A stretch of DNA of 64,000 nucleotides, from contig NZ_CP116413.1 in NCBI RefSeq assembly GCF_030064675.1, forward strand, positions 777,001 to 841,000. The letters run 5' to 3'. This DNA comes from Crossiella sp. CA-258035 (GTDB taxonomy: Bacteria; Actinomycetota; Actinomycetes; Mycobacteriales; Pseudonocardiaceae). Position 1 is the stretch's first letter. The number at the start of each line of letters is the position of its first letter. The notes under the pieces are model-generated. The model was not told where the DNA came from. It did not search any database and saw only the letters and a list, made by a program, of their open reading frames with translations. The translations under genes and the position numbers were made by a program. This document shows positions 41,051 to 50,320 of this stretch, in pieces.

Positions 41051-41572
41051 GTGGCGGCTTTGGCGGTGGTGGCGGTCGTGCAGGCGCTGCTGGCGGTGAC
41101 GTTCTGGCTGATCCCGTTCGCGGGCGCGCGGCACGGGGCGGCGGCGCAGCGGGCGGCTGAGGGCGAGGTGGTGCGGCAGGGCTTCCCGGCCGCGGTGCTG
41201 ACCGGGCGCGGGGTCGACTTCGGCGCGAGCGCGGCGAGCCTGGTGCTCGCGGCGTCGATCGGCCTGGCTTTCGCGGTGCTGGGTGCGCTCAACCTCGCCG
41301 GTGCGGACCTGGGCCGGATACTGACCTGGATCGCCCAGCCGATCATCCTGGTACTCGGCCTGATCGTCATGCCGGGCGAGATCTGGACGACCCGCTTCGT
41401 CGGCGCGGCCTTCCGGAAATCCGGCGATCCGGCGGTGCGCGACCTGGACGTCGGCTCGATGGTCGAGGCGGCGCGGCGGGCGTACCCGGCCTGGTTGCCT
41501 CTGGCGGTCATCACGCGGTTCGCGCTGGCCACGGCGGGTTCGGTGCTGGTGATGGTGTTGCTGCTGGTCTGA
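41051..41572 (+). CDS. Small integral membrane protein
   Basis: 173 aa, four hydrophobic segments (ALAVVAVVQALLAVTFWLIPF; SAASLVLAASIGLAFAVLGAL; WIAQPIILVLGLIVMPG; WLPLAVITRFALATAGSVLVMVLLLV). GTG 41051 follows GGGGG at a good distance, right after the double operator. No catalytic motif; family not recognised. It is probably produced only when a repressor leaves the sites at 40979-41032. Confidence 0.55.
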   Translation: MAALAVVAVVQALLAVTFWLIPFAGARHGAAAQRAAEGEVVRQGFPAAVLTGRGVDFGASAASLVLAASIGLAFAVLGALNLAGADLGRILTWIAQPIILVLGLIVMPGEIWTTRFVGAAFRKSGDPAVRDLDVGSMVEAARRAYPAWLPLAVITRFALATAGSVLVMVLLLV

Positions 41573-41806
41573 CCGAGGCGGGAACTCGGTCAGACGCGGC
41601 GACTCAGTGTTCGGGCGTCTCAGTCCATCAAGTCGGCGGCTGGCAGGGGCGGGCAGGTCAAGTTGATGCTGGAGCAACTCGTGCGCATGAGCTGGGCGAT
41701 CTTCTCCCGGCCGTGGGGACTCGGGTGGCCAGGTCGCTGCCAGGCGGCGAAGAACTGGTCGACGTCGGAGTCACGTCCCGGCTCCGCCTGAGGGCATCCC
41801 GGGTTG

Positions 41807-41835
41807 AGGCAGCCTTCCCACGCGGAAGGCTGCCT
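41807..41835 (-). terminator. 12-bp hairpin terminator of the ABC operon
   Basis: AGGCAGCCTTCC and its exact complement with a 5-nt loop, 14 nt past the permease stop (41850) on the minus strand. Good terminator position. Confidence 0.75.
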
Positions 41836-41849
41836 TGCCACGGGTGGAT

Positions 41850-42659
41850 TCAACCGATGTCGCGGCGCTGGAAGGTGGTCACCGCTGCGGCGAGCAGCAG
41901 GACGCACCCTCCGGTGAGGGCGAGCATGCCCAGCAGGACCGACCCGGTCCAACCTACCTCCAGTGGCTGGGCGCCGAACGCCCAGTGGAACGGGCTGATT
42001 AGGCCAAGCAGCTTCGTGTCCACCAGCGGTGCCAATCCGCTGAGCAGAAAGCCGCCGAGCGCGACCCCGGTGCCCACGCCCAGGGCGAGGCCGTACGATC
42101 CGCTGGCAGCGCCCACGGCGAGGGTGAGCAGGCCGTGCAGCACGCCGAGTAGGGCCAGGGCGACTGTGCCCGCCAGCAGACGGGTGATGGGTATGTCCAG
42201 GCCAGTGGGTTCGCGCAGCGCCACCAGCACCACGCCGACCGCCCCAGCCAGCAGGGCGACTTCCGTGAGCACCGCCAGCGCGTGGGCTGCCAGGACCTGG
42301 GGCCGGCGGACCGGCTCGGCCAGGGCCATCGCCAGCACGCCGGAGCGCTCGAACGCGCACGGCAGCGCTCCCGCGCCGATCGCGGTGACCATGACCAGCA
42401 GCGGAGCGATCTTGGTGAAGATCTGCGAGGACACGTAGCCGGCCGGGGTGACCATGTCCGTGCCGAAGAAGGCGGTCAGCTGCGGGGGCAGCACAGCGGT
42501 GAGCGCGCCGAGCTGATCGCGCAGTGACGGGTACATCGCCAGTGCCAGCGTGCACATCGCGATCGCGCCCACGGTGAGGCCGAGCACGGTGTGGCGGCGC
42601 TCGTTCACGGCCAGACGGAACAGGTTCGGAATCACGCGGGAGGTCGTCGTGGCGTTCAC
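41850..42659 (-). CDS. ABC-2 type permease
   Basis: 269 aa with six hydrophobic segments (for example LGLTVGAIAMCTLALAMY; IAPLLVMVTAIGAGALP; VALALLGVLHGLLTLAVGA; VLLGMLALTGGCVLLLAAAV), the ABC-2 fold. It overlaps the ATPase gene by 4 nt. Such pairs export drugs, lipids or Na+ (NatAB type). Followed by a strong hairpin. Regulated together with the ATPase, whose leader carries the shared 24-nt element. Confidence 0.8.
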   Translation of the reverse strand: MNATTTSRVIPNLFRLAVNERRHTVLGLTVGAIAMCTLALAMYPSLRDQLGALTAVLPPQLTAFFGTDMVTPAGYVSSQIFTKIAPLLVMVTAIGAGALPCAFERSGVLAMALAEPVRRPQVLAAHALAVLTEVALLAGAVGVVLVALREPTGLDIPITRLLAGTVALALLGVLHGLLTLAVGAASGSYGLALGVGTGVALGGFLLSGLAPLVDTKLLGLISPFHWAFGAQPLEVGWTGSVLLGMLALTGGCVLLLAAAVTTFQRRDIG

Positions 42660-43579
42660 CGGGTCACCTCCGCCGGACCGTAGTAGCGCAGGAACACGTC
42701 TTCGAGTTCAGTCTCCGGTGTGCGCAAGGACAGCACGCGGTACCCACTCAGGGCGCTGACCACCTCGGTGACTGGTCCCTCGACGGCGAAGCGCACCTCG
42801 GCACCGTCACTGTCCACAAGGGACACCGACGACAGGGCGAGTATCCGGTCGGTGAAGGCGGTCGCGCCGGAGTGGTCGGCGAAGGTGACCTCGAAGCGGT
42901 GGATCGCCCGCCCGAGCAGCACGTCGGTGCGTGCGCAGGCGACCAGACGACCCGCGCGCATGATGGCCACCCGGTCGGCGACCCGTTCGACCTCAGGCAG
43001 GGTGTGCGAGGAGAGCAGAATCCCGGTTCCGGCCGCGCGGATCTCGTCGATGATGGCGTGGAACTCCTTCTGCACCAACGGGTCCAGGCCGCTGATCGGC
43101 TCGTCCAGGACCGCCAGTCGGGGGGAGTGGGCCAGCGCGGCGATGATGCCGACCTTGCGCTTGTTGCCCGAGGACAGCGCGCGCAGCGGGCGGTCCAGCT
43201 CGACGTCCAGCCGCTCGGCCAGCTCGCGCGCTCGGGCCTGGTGCGGGCCGGGTGCGACCCGGCGGAGCGCGCGCAGGTGCTCGAGGTTGGCCAGGCCAGT
43301 GAGCCTGGGGTGCAACGCGAACTCCGCCGGCAGGAAGCCCACTCCGTGGTGTGCCCGGTGCGCCTGAGTCCAGGCGTCGTGGCCGAGCACGCTGGCTTGT
43401 CCGGCGGTGGGCCGGGCCAGTCCCAGCAACATCCGGATCGTGGTGGTCTTGCCCGCGCCGTTGGGGCCGAGGAAGCCCAGGACCTCACCCGGCGCGAGTT
43501 CCAGGTCCAGGTCCTCGACCGCGGTCAACGCGCCGAAGCGCTTGGTCAGTCGTTGTGCGCGCACCAGAGGGCCGCTCAT
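42656..43579 (-). CDS. ABC transporter ATP-binding protein (NatA/drug-exporter type)
   Basis: 307 aa. Walker A LGFLGPNGAGKTTTIRML, signature ALSSGNKRKVG (SSGN, a relaxed LSGGQ), Walker B LAVLDEPISGLDPL and the H-loop SSHTLPEVERVAD. The C-terminal ~80 residues form an accessory domain. Start ATG 43579 has a GGGCGGG RBS; an upstream ATG at 43600 has none. The leader element at 43634 lies 54 nt upstream. Since the other four genes with this element mostly move K+, Na+ or H+, a Na+-extruding role is plausible but unproven. Confidence 0.85.
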   Translation of the reverse strand: MSGPLVRAQRLTKRFGALTAVEDLDLELAPGEVLGFLGPNGAGKTTTIRMLLGLARPTAGQASVLGHDAWTQAHRAHHGVGFLPAEFALHPRLTGLANLEHLRALRRVAPGPHQARARELAERLDVELDRPLRALSSGNKRKVGIIAALAHSPRLAVLDEPISGLDPLVQKEFHAIIDEIRAAGTGILLSSHTLPEVERVADRVAIMRAGRLVACARTDVLLGRAIHRFEVTFADHSGATAFTDRILALSSVSLVDSDGAEVRFAVEGPVTEVVSALSGYRVLSLRTPETELEDVFLRYYGPAEVTR

Positions 43580-43633
43580 GGCATACCCGCCCGCCTTCAT
43601 CCGTCAACGGCCGCTCCGGGCGGAGCGGACCGT

Positions 43634-43657
43634 GCCGACCAGGCTTCCCGGCACACC
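43634..43657 (-). promoter_or_regulatory. 24-nt leader element, copy 1 (ABC exporter)
   Basis: Sense on minus strand, GGTGTGCCGGGAAG then CCTGGTCGGC. GTGCCG and CGGCAC enclose an 11-nt loop as a 6-bp stem; downstream CCGCTCCG/CGGAGCGG forms a second perfect stem. 54 nt before the start codon. Confidence 0.8.
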
Positions 43658-43701
43658 GCTGACTACCTTGCCCTATGCGGACGTCCGTGGACAAGCGATG
43701 C

Positions 43702-45723
43702 TCATTCCAGAGCGCGGAGCATCTCCTTCTCCAGCACCGGGGACAGCGTGGTCATGAAGCTGGCCGTGGTGTGGTTGTGGTCCATGTACACCAGCACGTT
43801 GCCCACCACCGGCGGGCAGAGCTCAGCCGTGCAGTAGTAGTCGCTGAAGTCGATGAAGGTGACGTTGCCCGGGACGTCCGGGAGTTGGGTGTAGGGCGGG
43901 TTGGTGGCCAGGAGGGTGTCCCGGGGTGTGGCGCAGTCGGGGTGGTCGGGGCCGTGCTCGTAGGCGCACACGGCGGGGGAGAAGCCGAAGCGGGGGTTGT
44001 CGCGCACCGCCAGCACGCGGATGCCGGACTCGGCCAGCCTCTGCCACTGCGCCACAAAGCCCGGCGGGGTCTGTTCGGACAGGCCGGCACGCACGTCGCG
44101 GGAGGCCAGGGTGAGCACCGCGTCCGGACGCATGTCGACGATCTCCTCGGCCGCGGCGGCGTTCCAGTCGATGCAGGGCTGGTCACCCGGCATGGCATCG
44201 GCGTCGACGGAGAACGGGCACACCCCCTTGAGCATGACGATGACCTGCCAGTTCTGACGCTGTGCGATCGGACGGACCGCGGCGAGGTACTGCTGCATGT
44301 GCGAGTCGCCGATGACCACGATCCGGCGGGCGGGTTCGGCGATGCTGGAGGAGCAGATCTCCAGGTCCTCGTTGCGGGCCGAGCGGGTGCAGTCCATGTC
44401 GTCGGTGGTGGCCCAGTCCTGCTCCAGCGTGATCCGCGGCGGTAGCAGCACAGCGTCGTCCCTGCCTTGGTACTGGAACCCGGGGCTGTGGGCGAGGGCG
44501 CCGGGGTGGTCCTGGTCGCCGGGCTGGGCGTCCGGAGACGCCGCGCGCAGGCCGGCCAGCTGCCAGCCGCCGGCCAGGACGAGCACGATGGTGGTGAGCA
44601 GGGCGGCGAACCGGTAGGCGCCCCAACGGGTTCCGGTGACCATGCGGATCTCCCGAGCGGGCTCGGCGAGCAGGTGCTGGGTCAAGGCGGCGAGCAGCAG
44701 GGACACCGCGATGATGCCCAGCCCCTCGCGCCAGCTGACCTCGGTGATGCCCTGGTGCACCAGGTAGAGCACCAGGATCGGCCAGTGCCACAGGTAGAGC
44801 GGGTAGCTGAGGTCGCCCAGGTAGGTCAGCGGGCGGGAACCCAGCCAGCGGTCGGCGCCGAGCCGGCTGCCGGTGGCGCCCGCGATGAGCACCAGAGCGG
44901 CCGAGATCGTGGGCCACAGCGCGGCGTAGCCGGGGAACTCGCTGCCCACGTTGAGGATGACGCCGCAGCTGAGCAGACCCAGGACCCCGAGCCAGCCCAG
45001 GACGATCCGCAGCCCGCGGGCGAGTGTGATCGCGTTGATGCCCAGGGCCAGCAGCCCGCCGAGAGCGAACTCCCAGACGCGGGTGAGGGAGTGGAAGTAG
45101 GCCAGCGGCTGGTCGGTCGCGGTGAGCGCCACCGAGTACGCCAGCGAGGCCGCGCCGATCACCGTCAGTGCCCCGGCGACGTAGCGGCGCAGATCCCGGC
45201 CGTTCTGCACCGCGATCAGACCCAGCAACCCGATCAGCAACGGCCACACCAGGTAGAACTGTCCCTGGATGGACAGCGACCAGAAGTGTTGCGCCACACT
45301 GGCTACGTTGTTCTGTGCGAAGTAGTCCACGGAGTCCGCGGCCAGCTGCCAGTTCTCCAGGAACAACGCCGCCGCGACGATTTCCCGGATGGTCTGGAAC
45401 CACCGGTCCTGGGGCAGGATGAGGATCGAGGCCACCGTGGTGGCGGCCAGCACGACGGCCGCCGCGGGCACCAGCCGGGTCAGCATGCGGCCCCACAGCG
45501 CGCCGAACCGGATCCCGCCCCTCTGCACCGCGCGCACCAGTTGGCCGGTGACCAGGAATCCGGAGAGCAGGAAGAAGATGTCCACGCCACCGGAGATCCG
45601 GTTCAGCCACACGTGATAGACCACGACCAAGCCGACCGCGAGCGCACGCAAACCCTGCAACTCAGCTCGATAGGGAGACGAGCCGAGTTCGCGATTGCGG
45701 GTGACTGAGCCGCTGGCGGGCAT
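43702..45723 (-). CDS. Membrane acyltransferase 3 with SGNH domain
   Basis: 673 aa. An N-terminal acyltransferase-3 module with about ten membrane helices (RAELQGLRALAVGLVVVYHVW, GVDIFFLLSGFLVTGQL; the His and Arg/Gly pattern fits) is followed by an extracytoplasmic SGNH-type domain: RRIVVIGDSHMQQYL (Ser in GDSH), DWNAAAAEEIVDMRP, and VYMDHNHTTASFMTTL (Asp-x2-His pair). This OafA-like build O-acetylates surface polysaccharide or glycopeptide substrates. Start ATG 45723 is moderate (GGAG at 11 nt). The next gene upstream is divergent. Confidence 0.85.
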   Translation of the reverse strand: MPASGSVTRNRELGSSPYRAELQGLRALAVGLVVVYHVWLNRISGGVDIFFLLSGFLVTGQLVRAVQRGGIRFGALWGRMLTRLVPAAAVVLAATTVASILILPQDRWFQTIREIVAAALFLENWQLAADSVDYFAQNNVASVAQHFWSLSIQGQFYLVWPLLIGLLGLIAVQNGRDLRRYVAGALTVIGAASLAYSVALTATDQPLAYFHSLTRVWEFALGGLLALGINAITLARGLRIVLGWLGVLGLLSCGVILNVGSEFPGYAALWPTISAALVLIAGATGSRLGADRWLGSRPLTYLGDLSYPLYLWHWPILVLYLVHQGITEVSWREGLGIIAVSLLLAALTQHLLAEPAREIRMVTGTRWGAYRFAALLTTIVLVLAGGWQLAGLRAASPDAQPGDQDHPGALAHSPGFQYQGRDDAVLLPPRITLEQDWATTDDMDCTRSARNEDLEICSSSIAEPARRIVVIGDSHMQQYLAAVRPIAQRQNWQVIVMLKGVCPFSVDADAMPGDQPCIDWNAAAAEEIVDMRPDAVLTLASRDVRAGLSEQTPPGFVAQWQRLAESGIRVLAVRDNPRFGFSPAVCAYEHGPDHPDCATPRDTLLATNPPYTQLPDVPGNVTFIDFSDYYCTAELCPPVVGNVLVYMDHNHTTASFMTTLSPVLEKEMLRALE

Positions 45724-45954
45724 TGCGGCAGGTGCTCCGGACACGCGGGTATTGTGCCCCGCGAACCTGATGTGACGCTGAACTGGGCGGGCTGCGCGCT
45801 TGCCGACACTGGTGCCCGACGCGTCGCTCGTCCCGTATGGCTCCGACGGCCTGCCGTGGCTGGGTGCCGGCACCTTCCGTGGGTCTCACCGGCCGGCCGC
45901 GCCGGTCTGAGCAATCTTGACGCCGTCTTGACGGGAGACCTCTCGACGGTCGAC

Positions 45955-45980
45955 TGAACAAATGTTTAGTATGCTGTTCA
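45955..45980. promoter_or_regulatory. TetR operator and leaderless promoter
   Basis: TGAACAAATGTTTA lies next to CTGTTCA; the wider GTCGACTGAAC ... GTTCAGTCGAC (45949-45959 and 45984-45994) is a perfect 11-bp inverted repeat. The -10 TAGTAT (45967-45972) is 7 nt before ATG 45980, a leaderless arrangement inside the operator. The second TetR gene has the matching site at 50321-50343. Confidence 0.65.
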
Positions 45981-46603
45981 TGCGTTCAGTCGACGATCTC
46001 ACCGCGCGAGCCCGGATCCGAGAGGCCGCGCTGGCCCGCTTCGGCGCAGACGGCGTGGCAGGCACGAGCGTGCGCGCGGTGGCCGCTGACGCCGGGGTCT
46101 CACCCGCGTTGGTGCTGCACCACTTCGGGTCCAAGGACGGATTGCGGCAGGCCTGCGACGAGCACGTGCTCGCCCTCATCCGCTCCGGCGGCGAGGACGC
46201 CGAGCCGTCCGACCTCGGCGCGCTCGCGGAGATGCTGGACTCGGCGACCCCCGTCCGCCGCTACCTGGGCCGGGCGTTGCTGGACGGTTCGCCCGCCGCG
46301 GCGACGGTGTTCGCCGAGATCGTCGAGCGCACCGAGCGGTGGCTGGCCGACGGGCAGGCGCAGGGCTGGGTGCGGCCGACTGAGGATTCGCGGGCGCGGG
46401 CGGTGACCTACGTGTCCTGGCTGCTGGCCCCGCTGGTGCTGGGCGAGCAGGTGGGCAGGCTGCTCGGCGGTGACGTCGCCGAGACCGCGACCTCGGTGCG
46501 CGGCGCGCGGGCCGGGCTGGAGATGCTGACCCACGGGCTGTTCACCGACGACCGGTGGCTGACGGCGTTCACCTCGGTGGCCCGGACGGAGCGGGGCCGG
46601 TGA
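45980..46603 (+). CDS. TetR-family regulator
   Basis: 207 aa. HTH at residues ~10-50 (ARARIREAALARFGADGVAGTSVRAVAADAGVSPALVLHHFGSKDGL) with a helical ligand domain. Start is ATG 45980 (leaderless, -10 TAGTAT 7 nt upstream), though ATG 45962 is in frame. It is followed by a glycosyltransferase gene in a 4-nt overlap. Sequence is close to the TetR at 49665 (ACDEHVL and HFGSKD shared). Confidence 0.85.
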   Translation: MRSVDDLTARARIREAALARFGADGVAGTSVRAVAADAGVSPALVLHHFGSKDGLRQACDEHVLALIRSGGEDAEPSDLGALAEMLDSATPVRRYLGRALLDGSPAAATVFAEIVERTERWLADGQAQGWVRPTEDSRARAVTYVSWLLAPLVLGEQVGRLLGGDVAETATSVRGARAGLEMLTHGLFTDDRWLTAFTSVARTERGR

Positions 46604-47877
46604 AGGCGTTCCTGGTCACCCACGGCACCCGCGGCGACGTGCAGCCCTTCCTCGCGCTCGCGGTCGCGTTGCGCGCCGCCGGGCACCAGGCGAGGCTGGC
46701 CGCGCCGGCCTCCTTCGCCGCGCAGGCGGCCGAGCACGGGGTGGACTTCGCGCCGCTGGACGAGGGGCCGAACCGGCTGCTGACGGATCCGGCGGCGCGG
46801 GAGGCCATCGAGACCGGCTACCGGGGCGTGCGGGGCAAGCTCGCCGCGCTGCGGACCCTGCGCCGGATCAAGCCGCTGATGTCGGCGGTGCTGCGCGATC
46901 TGGGCCGGGCCGCGTGGCGGGAAGCCGATGTGGTGGTGCACTCGCCGACGCTGCCCGCGCAGCACGTGGCCGAGCTGCTGGGTGTGCCCGCCGTGCTGGC
47001 GACCCTGCAACCGGGCTGGGTGCCCACCTCGCTGTTCCCGTGTCCGATGGTGCCGCTGCCCCGGCTGCCCGAAGCCCTGAACCGGGCCAGCTACCTCGCG
47101 GTCGCGGGCACGCTGCGCGCGCACGCCGGGGTGGCCAACGCCTGGCGCACCGAGCAGTTGGGCCTGCCCGTGCGGCGCGGCGGACACGACGTGCTGCACG
47201 AGGCTAACGGAGCGGATCGCCTTGTCCTGCAGGCATTCAGCCCGCACGTGACGCGCGTCGACCCGGCCTGGCCGGAGTCGGTGCGCACCACCGGGTTCTG
47301 GTACCTGCCCGCCGCCGGTTCCTGGTCACCGCCGGAGCGGCTGAGCCAGTTCCTCGACGAGGGTCCGCCGCCGGTCTACCTCGGCTTCGGCAGCATGGCC
47401 GGTCAGGCCCAGCGCACCGGGACGATCGTGGCCGAGGCCGTGCGCCGGGCCGGGGTCCGCGCGGTGCTGGCCACCGGCTGGGGCGGTATCGCCGCCGTCG
47501 AGGACTCACCCGAGGTGCTGGTGATCGAGGCGGCCCCGCACGACTGGCTGTTCCCGCGGATGAGCGCGGTGGTGCACCACGGCGGCGGCGGAACCACCGG
47601 CGCGGCGCTGGCCGCGGGCCGCCCGCAGGTGGTGTGCCCGTTCGTGGCCGACCAGCCGCACTGGGCGCAGCGGATGCACGCCGTCGGTGTGGCCCCGGCC
47701 CCGGTGCCCCAGCAGCGGCTCACCGCCGAGTGCCTGGCCGCCGCGATCACCGCGGCCGTCCAGGACGGGGACCTGGCCCGGCGGGCCGGGGAGCTCGGCC
47801 GCATGGTCCGCGCCGAGGACGGCGTCACCGCGGCGGTGCGGGCACTCGAAGAACACGTTGCGAGCCAAGGGAAGTAG
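46600..47877 (+). CDS. UDP-sugar glycosyltransferase (GT1/MGT-like)
   Basis: 425 aa with a GT-B fold: N-terminal FLVTHGTRGDVQPFLALAVALRAAGHQ and the C-terminal sugar-nucleotide motif around PPPVYLGFGSMAG, LVIEAAPHDWLFPRMSAVVHHGGGGTTGAALAAGRPQVVCPFVADQPHWAQR. These enzymes glycosylate macrolides, polyketides or sterols. GTG start overlaps the TetR stop, so TetR and enzyme are co-expressed. It is closely related in plan to the enzyme at 48364. Confidence 0.9.
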   Translation: MKAFLVTHGTRGDVQPFLALAVALRAAGHQARLAAPASFAAQAAEHGVDFAPLDEGPNRLLTDPAAREAIETGYRGVRGKLAALRTLRRIKPLMSAVLRDLGRAAWREADVVVHSPTLPAQHVAELLGVPAVLATLQPGWVPTSLFPCPMVPLPRLPEALNRASYLAVAGTLRAHAGVANAWRTEQLGLPVRRGGHDVLHEANGADRLVLQAFSPHVTRVDPAWPESVRTTGFWYLPAAGSWSPPERLSQFLDEGPPPVYLGFGSMAGQAQRTGTIVAEAVRRAGVRAVLATGWGGIAAVEDSPEVLVIEAAPHDWLFPRMSAVVHHGGGGTTGAALAAGRPQVVCPFVADQPHWAQRMHAVGVAPAPVPQQRLTAECLAAAITAAVQDGDLARRAGELGRMVRAEDGVTAAVRALEEHVASQGK

Positions 47878-47888
47878 GGGAGTACACA

Positions 47889-48362
47889 ATGGACATCGCA
47901 GGAGCTGTCGCCGGTGCGTTCCAGATGGACGAGGAAAGCTGGCGGCGGCACGCGAACCCGTGGAGCGTGTGGACCCGGTTCGCCGCCCTCCCGCTCATGC
48001 TGCTGGCGATCTGGAGCCGCGTGTGGATCGGGTGGTGGTGCCTGCTCCCGATCGGCGCCGTGGTCATCTGGCTGTTCGTCAACCCCTCGGCCTTCCCGCC
48101 CGTGGAACACCCGCGGTCCTGGGCCGCCAAGGGGATCTACGGGGAGCGCGCGTGGGTGCACGAGCGCGATCAGGTGTCCCCGGAGCACCGCAGGGTGCTG
48201 CGGTTCCTGGTCGCTGCCGGCCTGTGCGGGTTCGCGTTGATCGCCTGGGGCCTGATCGCCCTGCGGCTGTGGCCGACGGTGTTCGGCACCACCGTGCTGA
48301 TCATGGCTCAGCTGTGGCGTATCGACCGTTTCGTCCAGCTGTGGGAGAACTCCGCCCGCTGA
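47889..48362 (+). CDS. DUF6653-like membrane protein
   Basis: 157 aa with WSVWTRFAALPLMLLAIWSRVWIGWWCLLPIGAVVIWLFVNP and VAAGLCGFALIAWGLIAL as membrane segments and an RRHANPWSVW start. It looks like the small DUF6653 family. RBS GGGGAG 7 nt before ATG 47889. Convergent with the next glycosyltransferase (1 nt between stops). Placed 11 nt after the first glycosyltransferase. Confidence 0.7.
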   Translation: MDIAGAVAGAFQMDEESWRRHANPWSVWTRFAALPLMLLAIWSRVWIGWWCLLPIGAVVIWLFVNPSAFPPVEHPRSWAAKGIYGERAWVHERDQVSPEHRRVLRFLVAAGLCGFALIAWGLIALRLWPTVFGTTVLIMAQLWRIDRFVQLWENSAR

Positions 48363-48363
48363 C

Positions 48364-49614
48364 TCAGCCACCGGCCAGCTCGTCCAGCACGCGCAGCACC
48401 CGCGCGGTCCCGGCCTCGGCGCGCACCCGCTCGCCGAGGACACGCGCCCGGTCACCGAAGCCGGGTTCGCCGACGGCCTGACGAATCCGCTCGGCCAGTG
48501 CGGGCGCGGTGAGGCGCTTGAACGGCAGCACGCCGGGGCTGATCCCCAGCCGGGTCAGCCTGCCCGCCCAGAACGGCTGGTCGAAGGCGACCGGCACCGG
48601 CACCGTGGACACCCCGGCGCGCAGCACCGCGCCGGTGGTGCCCGCCCCGGCGTGCTGCACGAGTGCGGCCATCCGGGGGAACAGCCAGTCGTGCGGGATG
48701 TCGCCGACGGTCAGCACGTCGTCCCCGGCCGCGGCCAACCCGGCCCACCCGGCCTGGATCACCGCGCGCACCCTGGCCTGGCGGGCGGCCTCGACCACGA
48801 TCCCGGAGAGCCGCTCGCCCTCGCCGGAAGCCATGCTGCCGAGCCCGATGTACACCGGCGGTGGACCGGCGGCCAGGAAGTCGGCCAGTTCCGGGGACGG
48901 CCGCCACTCCGGCGGGATGGGCTGCCACCAGTAGCCCGCGACCTCCGCGCCCGGACGCCAGTCAGCCGGTCGCGGCACGATGAGTGGGCTGTAGCCGTGC
49001 AGGATCGGCCACCGCTCATCGGCCAGCATCGTGCGCCGGATGCGTCCGATGCCCACCGGTGGCAAACCGATCTCCCGGCAGAACCGCTTGAAGTCGGCGT
49101 CGAAGGGGGTCGGCGCGAACAGCACCGGCTTGTGCAGGTTCCGGTTGCCCCAGCGGCCGAAGGAACGGTCACCGAACAGGGGCAGCGGGAAGTCGCCGGT
49201 CGGCACGCTCGGCCACAGCTCCAGGCCCACCGTGGGGATCCCCAGCGCCTGACCGGCCAGGTAGCCGTGCATCATCGGCGCCCGCGCCAGCAACAGCACC
49301 TCCGCGCCCGCCGCCGCGGCGAGCACCGCCTGGCCCATGCCGATCATGAACCGCTTGCCGAGCCTGAGCTGGGCCGGGATCGCCCGCAGGGTGGCTCCCG
49401 CCTTGGTCCAGCGCTGCCCGTCGGCGGAGGCCATATCGGCCTTCATGTCCCCTGGCAGCGGCCGGAACGCCAGTCCGGCGCCGGTGACCAGCTCCGCCGA
49501 GGACTGCTGGGTGGCCACGGTGACCTCGTGCCCGGCCGCGCGCAGCCGGACCCCCAGGCCGACGAAGGGCGCGACATCGCCACGGGTGCCCACGGTCATG
49601 ATCACAACTCGCAT
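48364..49614 (-). CDS. UDP-sugar glycosyltransferase (GT1/MGT-like), second copy
   Basis: 416 aa. Start VVIMTVGTRGDVAPFVGLGVRLRAAGHEV and the sugar-nucleotide motif PPPVYIGLGSMASG, VGDIPHDWLFPRMAALVQHAGAGTTGAVLRAGV mirror the first glycosyltransferase. ATG 49614 with RBS GGAGGACC. Downstream of a TetR gene on the same strand. The pair of TetR plus glycosyltransferase is therefore duplicated and inverted. Confidence 0.9.
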   Translation of the reverse strand: MRVVIMTVGTRGDVAPFVGLGVRLRAAGHEVTVATQQSSAELVTGAGLAFRPLPGDMKADMASADGQRWTKAGATLRAIPAQLRLGKRFMIGMGQAVLAAAAGAEVLLLARAPMMHGYLAGQALGIPTVGLELWPSVPTGDFPLPLFGDRSFGRWGNRNLHKPVLFAPTPFDADFKRFCREIGLPPVGIGRIRRTMLADERWPILHGYSPLIVPRPADWRPGAEVAGYWWQPIPPEWRPSPELADFLAAGPPPVYIGLGSMASGEGERLSGIVVEAARQARVRAVIQAGWAGLAAAGDDVLTVGDIPHDWLFPRMAALVQHAGAGTTGAVLRAGVSTVPVPVAFDQPFWAGRLTRLGISPGVLPFKRLTAPALAERIRQAVGEPGFGDRARVLGERVRAEAGTARVLRVLDELAGG

Positions 49615-49664
49615 CGGGTCCTCCAGGAAAGGTGCGGGGCGCGGAGGACGGCGCCCTCCGCGGT

Positions 49665-50318
49665 TCAGCTGTCCGGCACCTGGCTGGGCGGATCGGTGAC
49701 GTAGCGGAGGTAGGAGTCGAGCAGGCGGCGCTCGGTGAGCAGCCCGTCGGTGTAGATCTCCAGCGCGGGCAACGTGATCGTCTCCGACAGCGCCCGCACC
49801 GACTCGGCCGGCCCGGCCTCGCCCGGCGGGTTCAGCCGCAGGTGGACCAGCAGCGCGCCGACGTTCTGCAGCACCAGCAACCGCGCCCGCGCGGCCGGAT
49901 CCCGGCTGGGCCGCACCTGGCCCTGCGCCTGCGCGTGGTCGAGGTGCCGCCGGACGTCGGCGATCATGTCCGCCAGGAACGCCGTGGCCAGCTCACCACC
50001 GGCGAGCAGCGCCTGCACGACGTAGGCGACGAGGACCGCGTCGCGCGCCGCGGTGAGCCCGCCGAGGAAGTCCGCGGGACTCCGGCCGGTGATCGCCGGG
50101 GTGTCCCTGACCGACCGCAGCACGTGCTCGTCACACGCCGCGCGCAGCGCGTCCTTGGATCCGAAGTAGTGGATCACCAGAGCCGGGCTGACGCCCGCGG
50201 CGGTGGCGATGGACCGGACGGAAGCGCCGAAGCCCTGCGCGCCGAAACAGCGCACTGCCGCGTTCCGGATGCGCTCGACCACCGCGGCCCGTTCCGGATC
50301 CGCCTGCTCGGTTTCCAC
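49665..50318 (-). CDS. TetR-family regulator, second copy
   Basis: 217 aa with HTH ERAAVVERIRNAAVRCFGAQGFGASVRSIATAAGVSPALVIHYFGSKDAL, close to the first TetR. GTG 50318 is preceded by the -10 TAACCT exactly 7 nt upstream, so the transcript is probably leaderless. It stands 50 nt before the second glycosyltransferase on the same strand and probably controls it. Confidence 0.85.
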   Translation of the reverse strand: METEQADPERAAVVERIRNAAVRCFGAQGFGASVRSIATAAGVSPALVIHYFGSKDALRAACDEHVLRSVRDTPAITGRSPADFLGGLTAARDAVLVAYVVQALLAGGELATAFLADMIADVRRHLDHAQAQGQVRPSRDPAARARLLVLQNVGALLVHLRLNPPGEAGPAESVRALSETITLPALEIYTDGLLTERRLLDSYLRYVTDPPSQVPDS

Positions 50319-50320
50319 GC

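Noticed and set aside
41620..41849. Minus-strand tail DSDVDQFFAAWQRPGHPSP and so on
   Set aside because: Looks coding by eye but has no start codon downstream of the permease terminator, so it cannot be read as a gene here.
44467..45708. Long plus-strand open frame (413 codons) opposite the acyltransferase gene
   Set aside because: Gln/Arg/Gly/His-rich composition typical of an antisense shadow in GC-rich DNA; no RBS or family motif, whereas the minus-strand acyltransferase has clear motifs.
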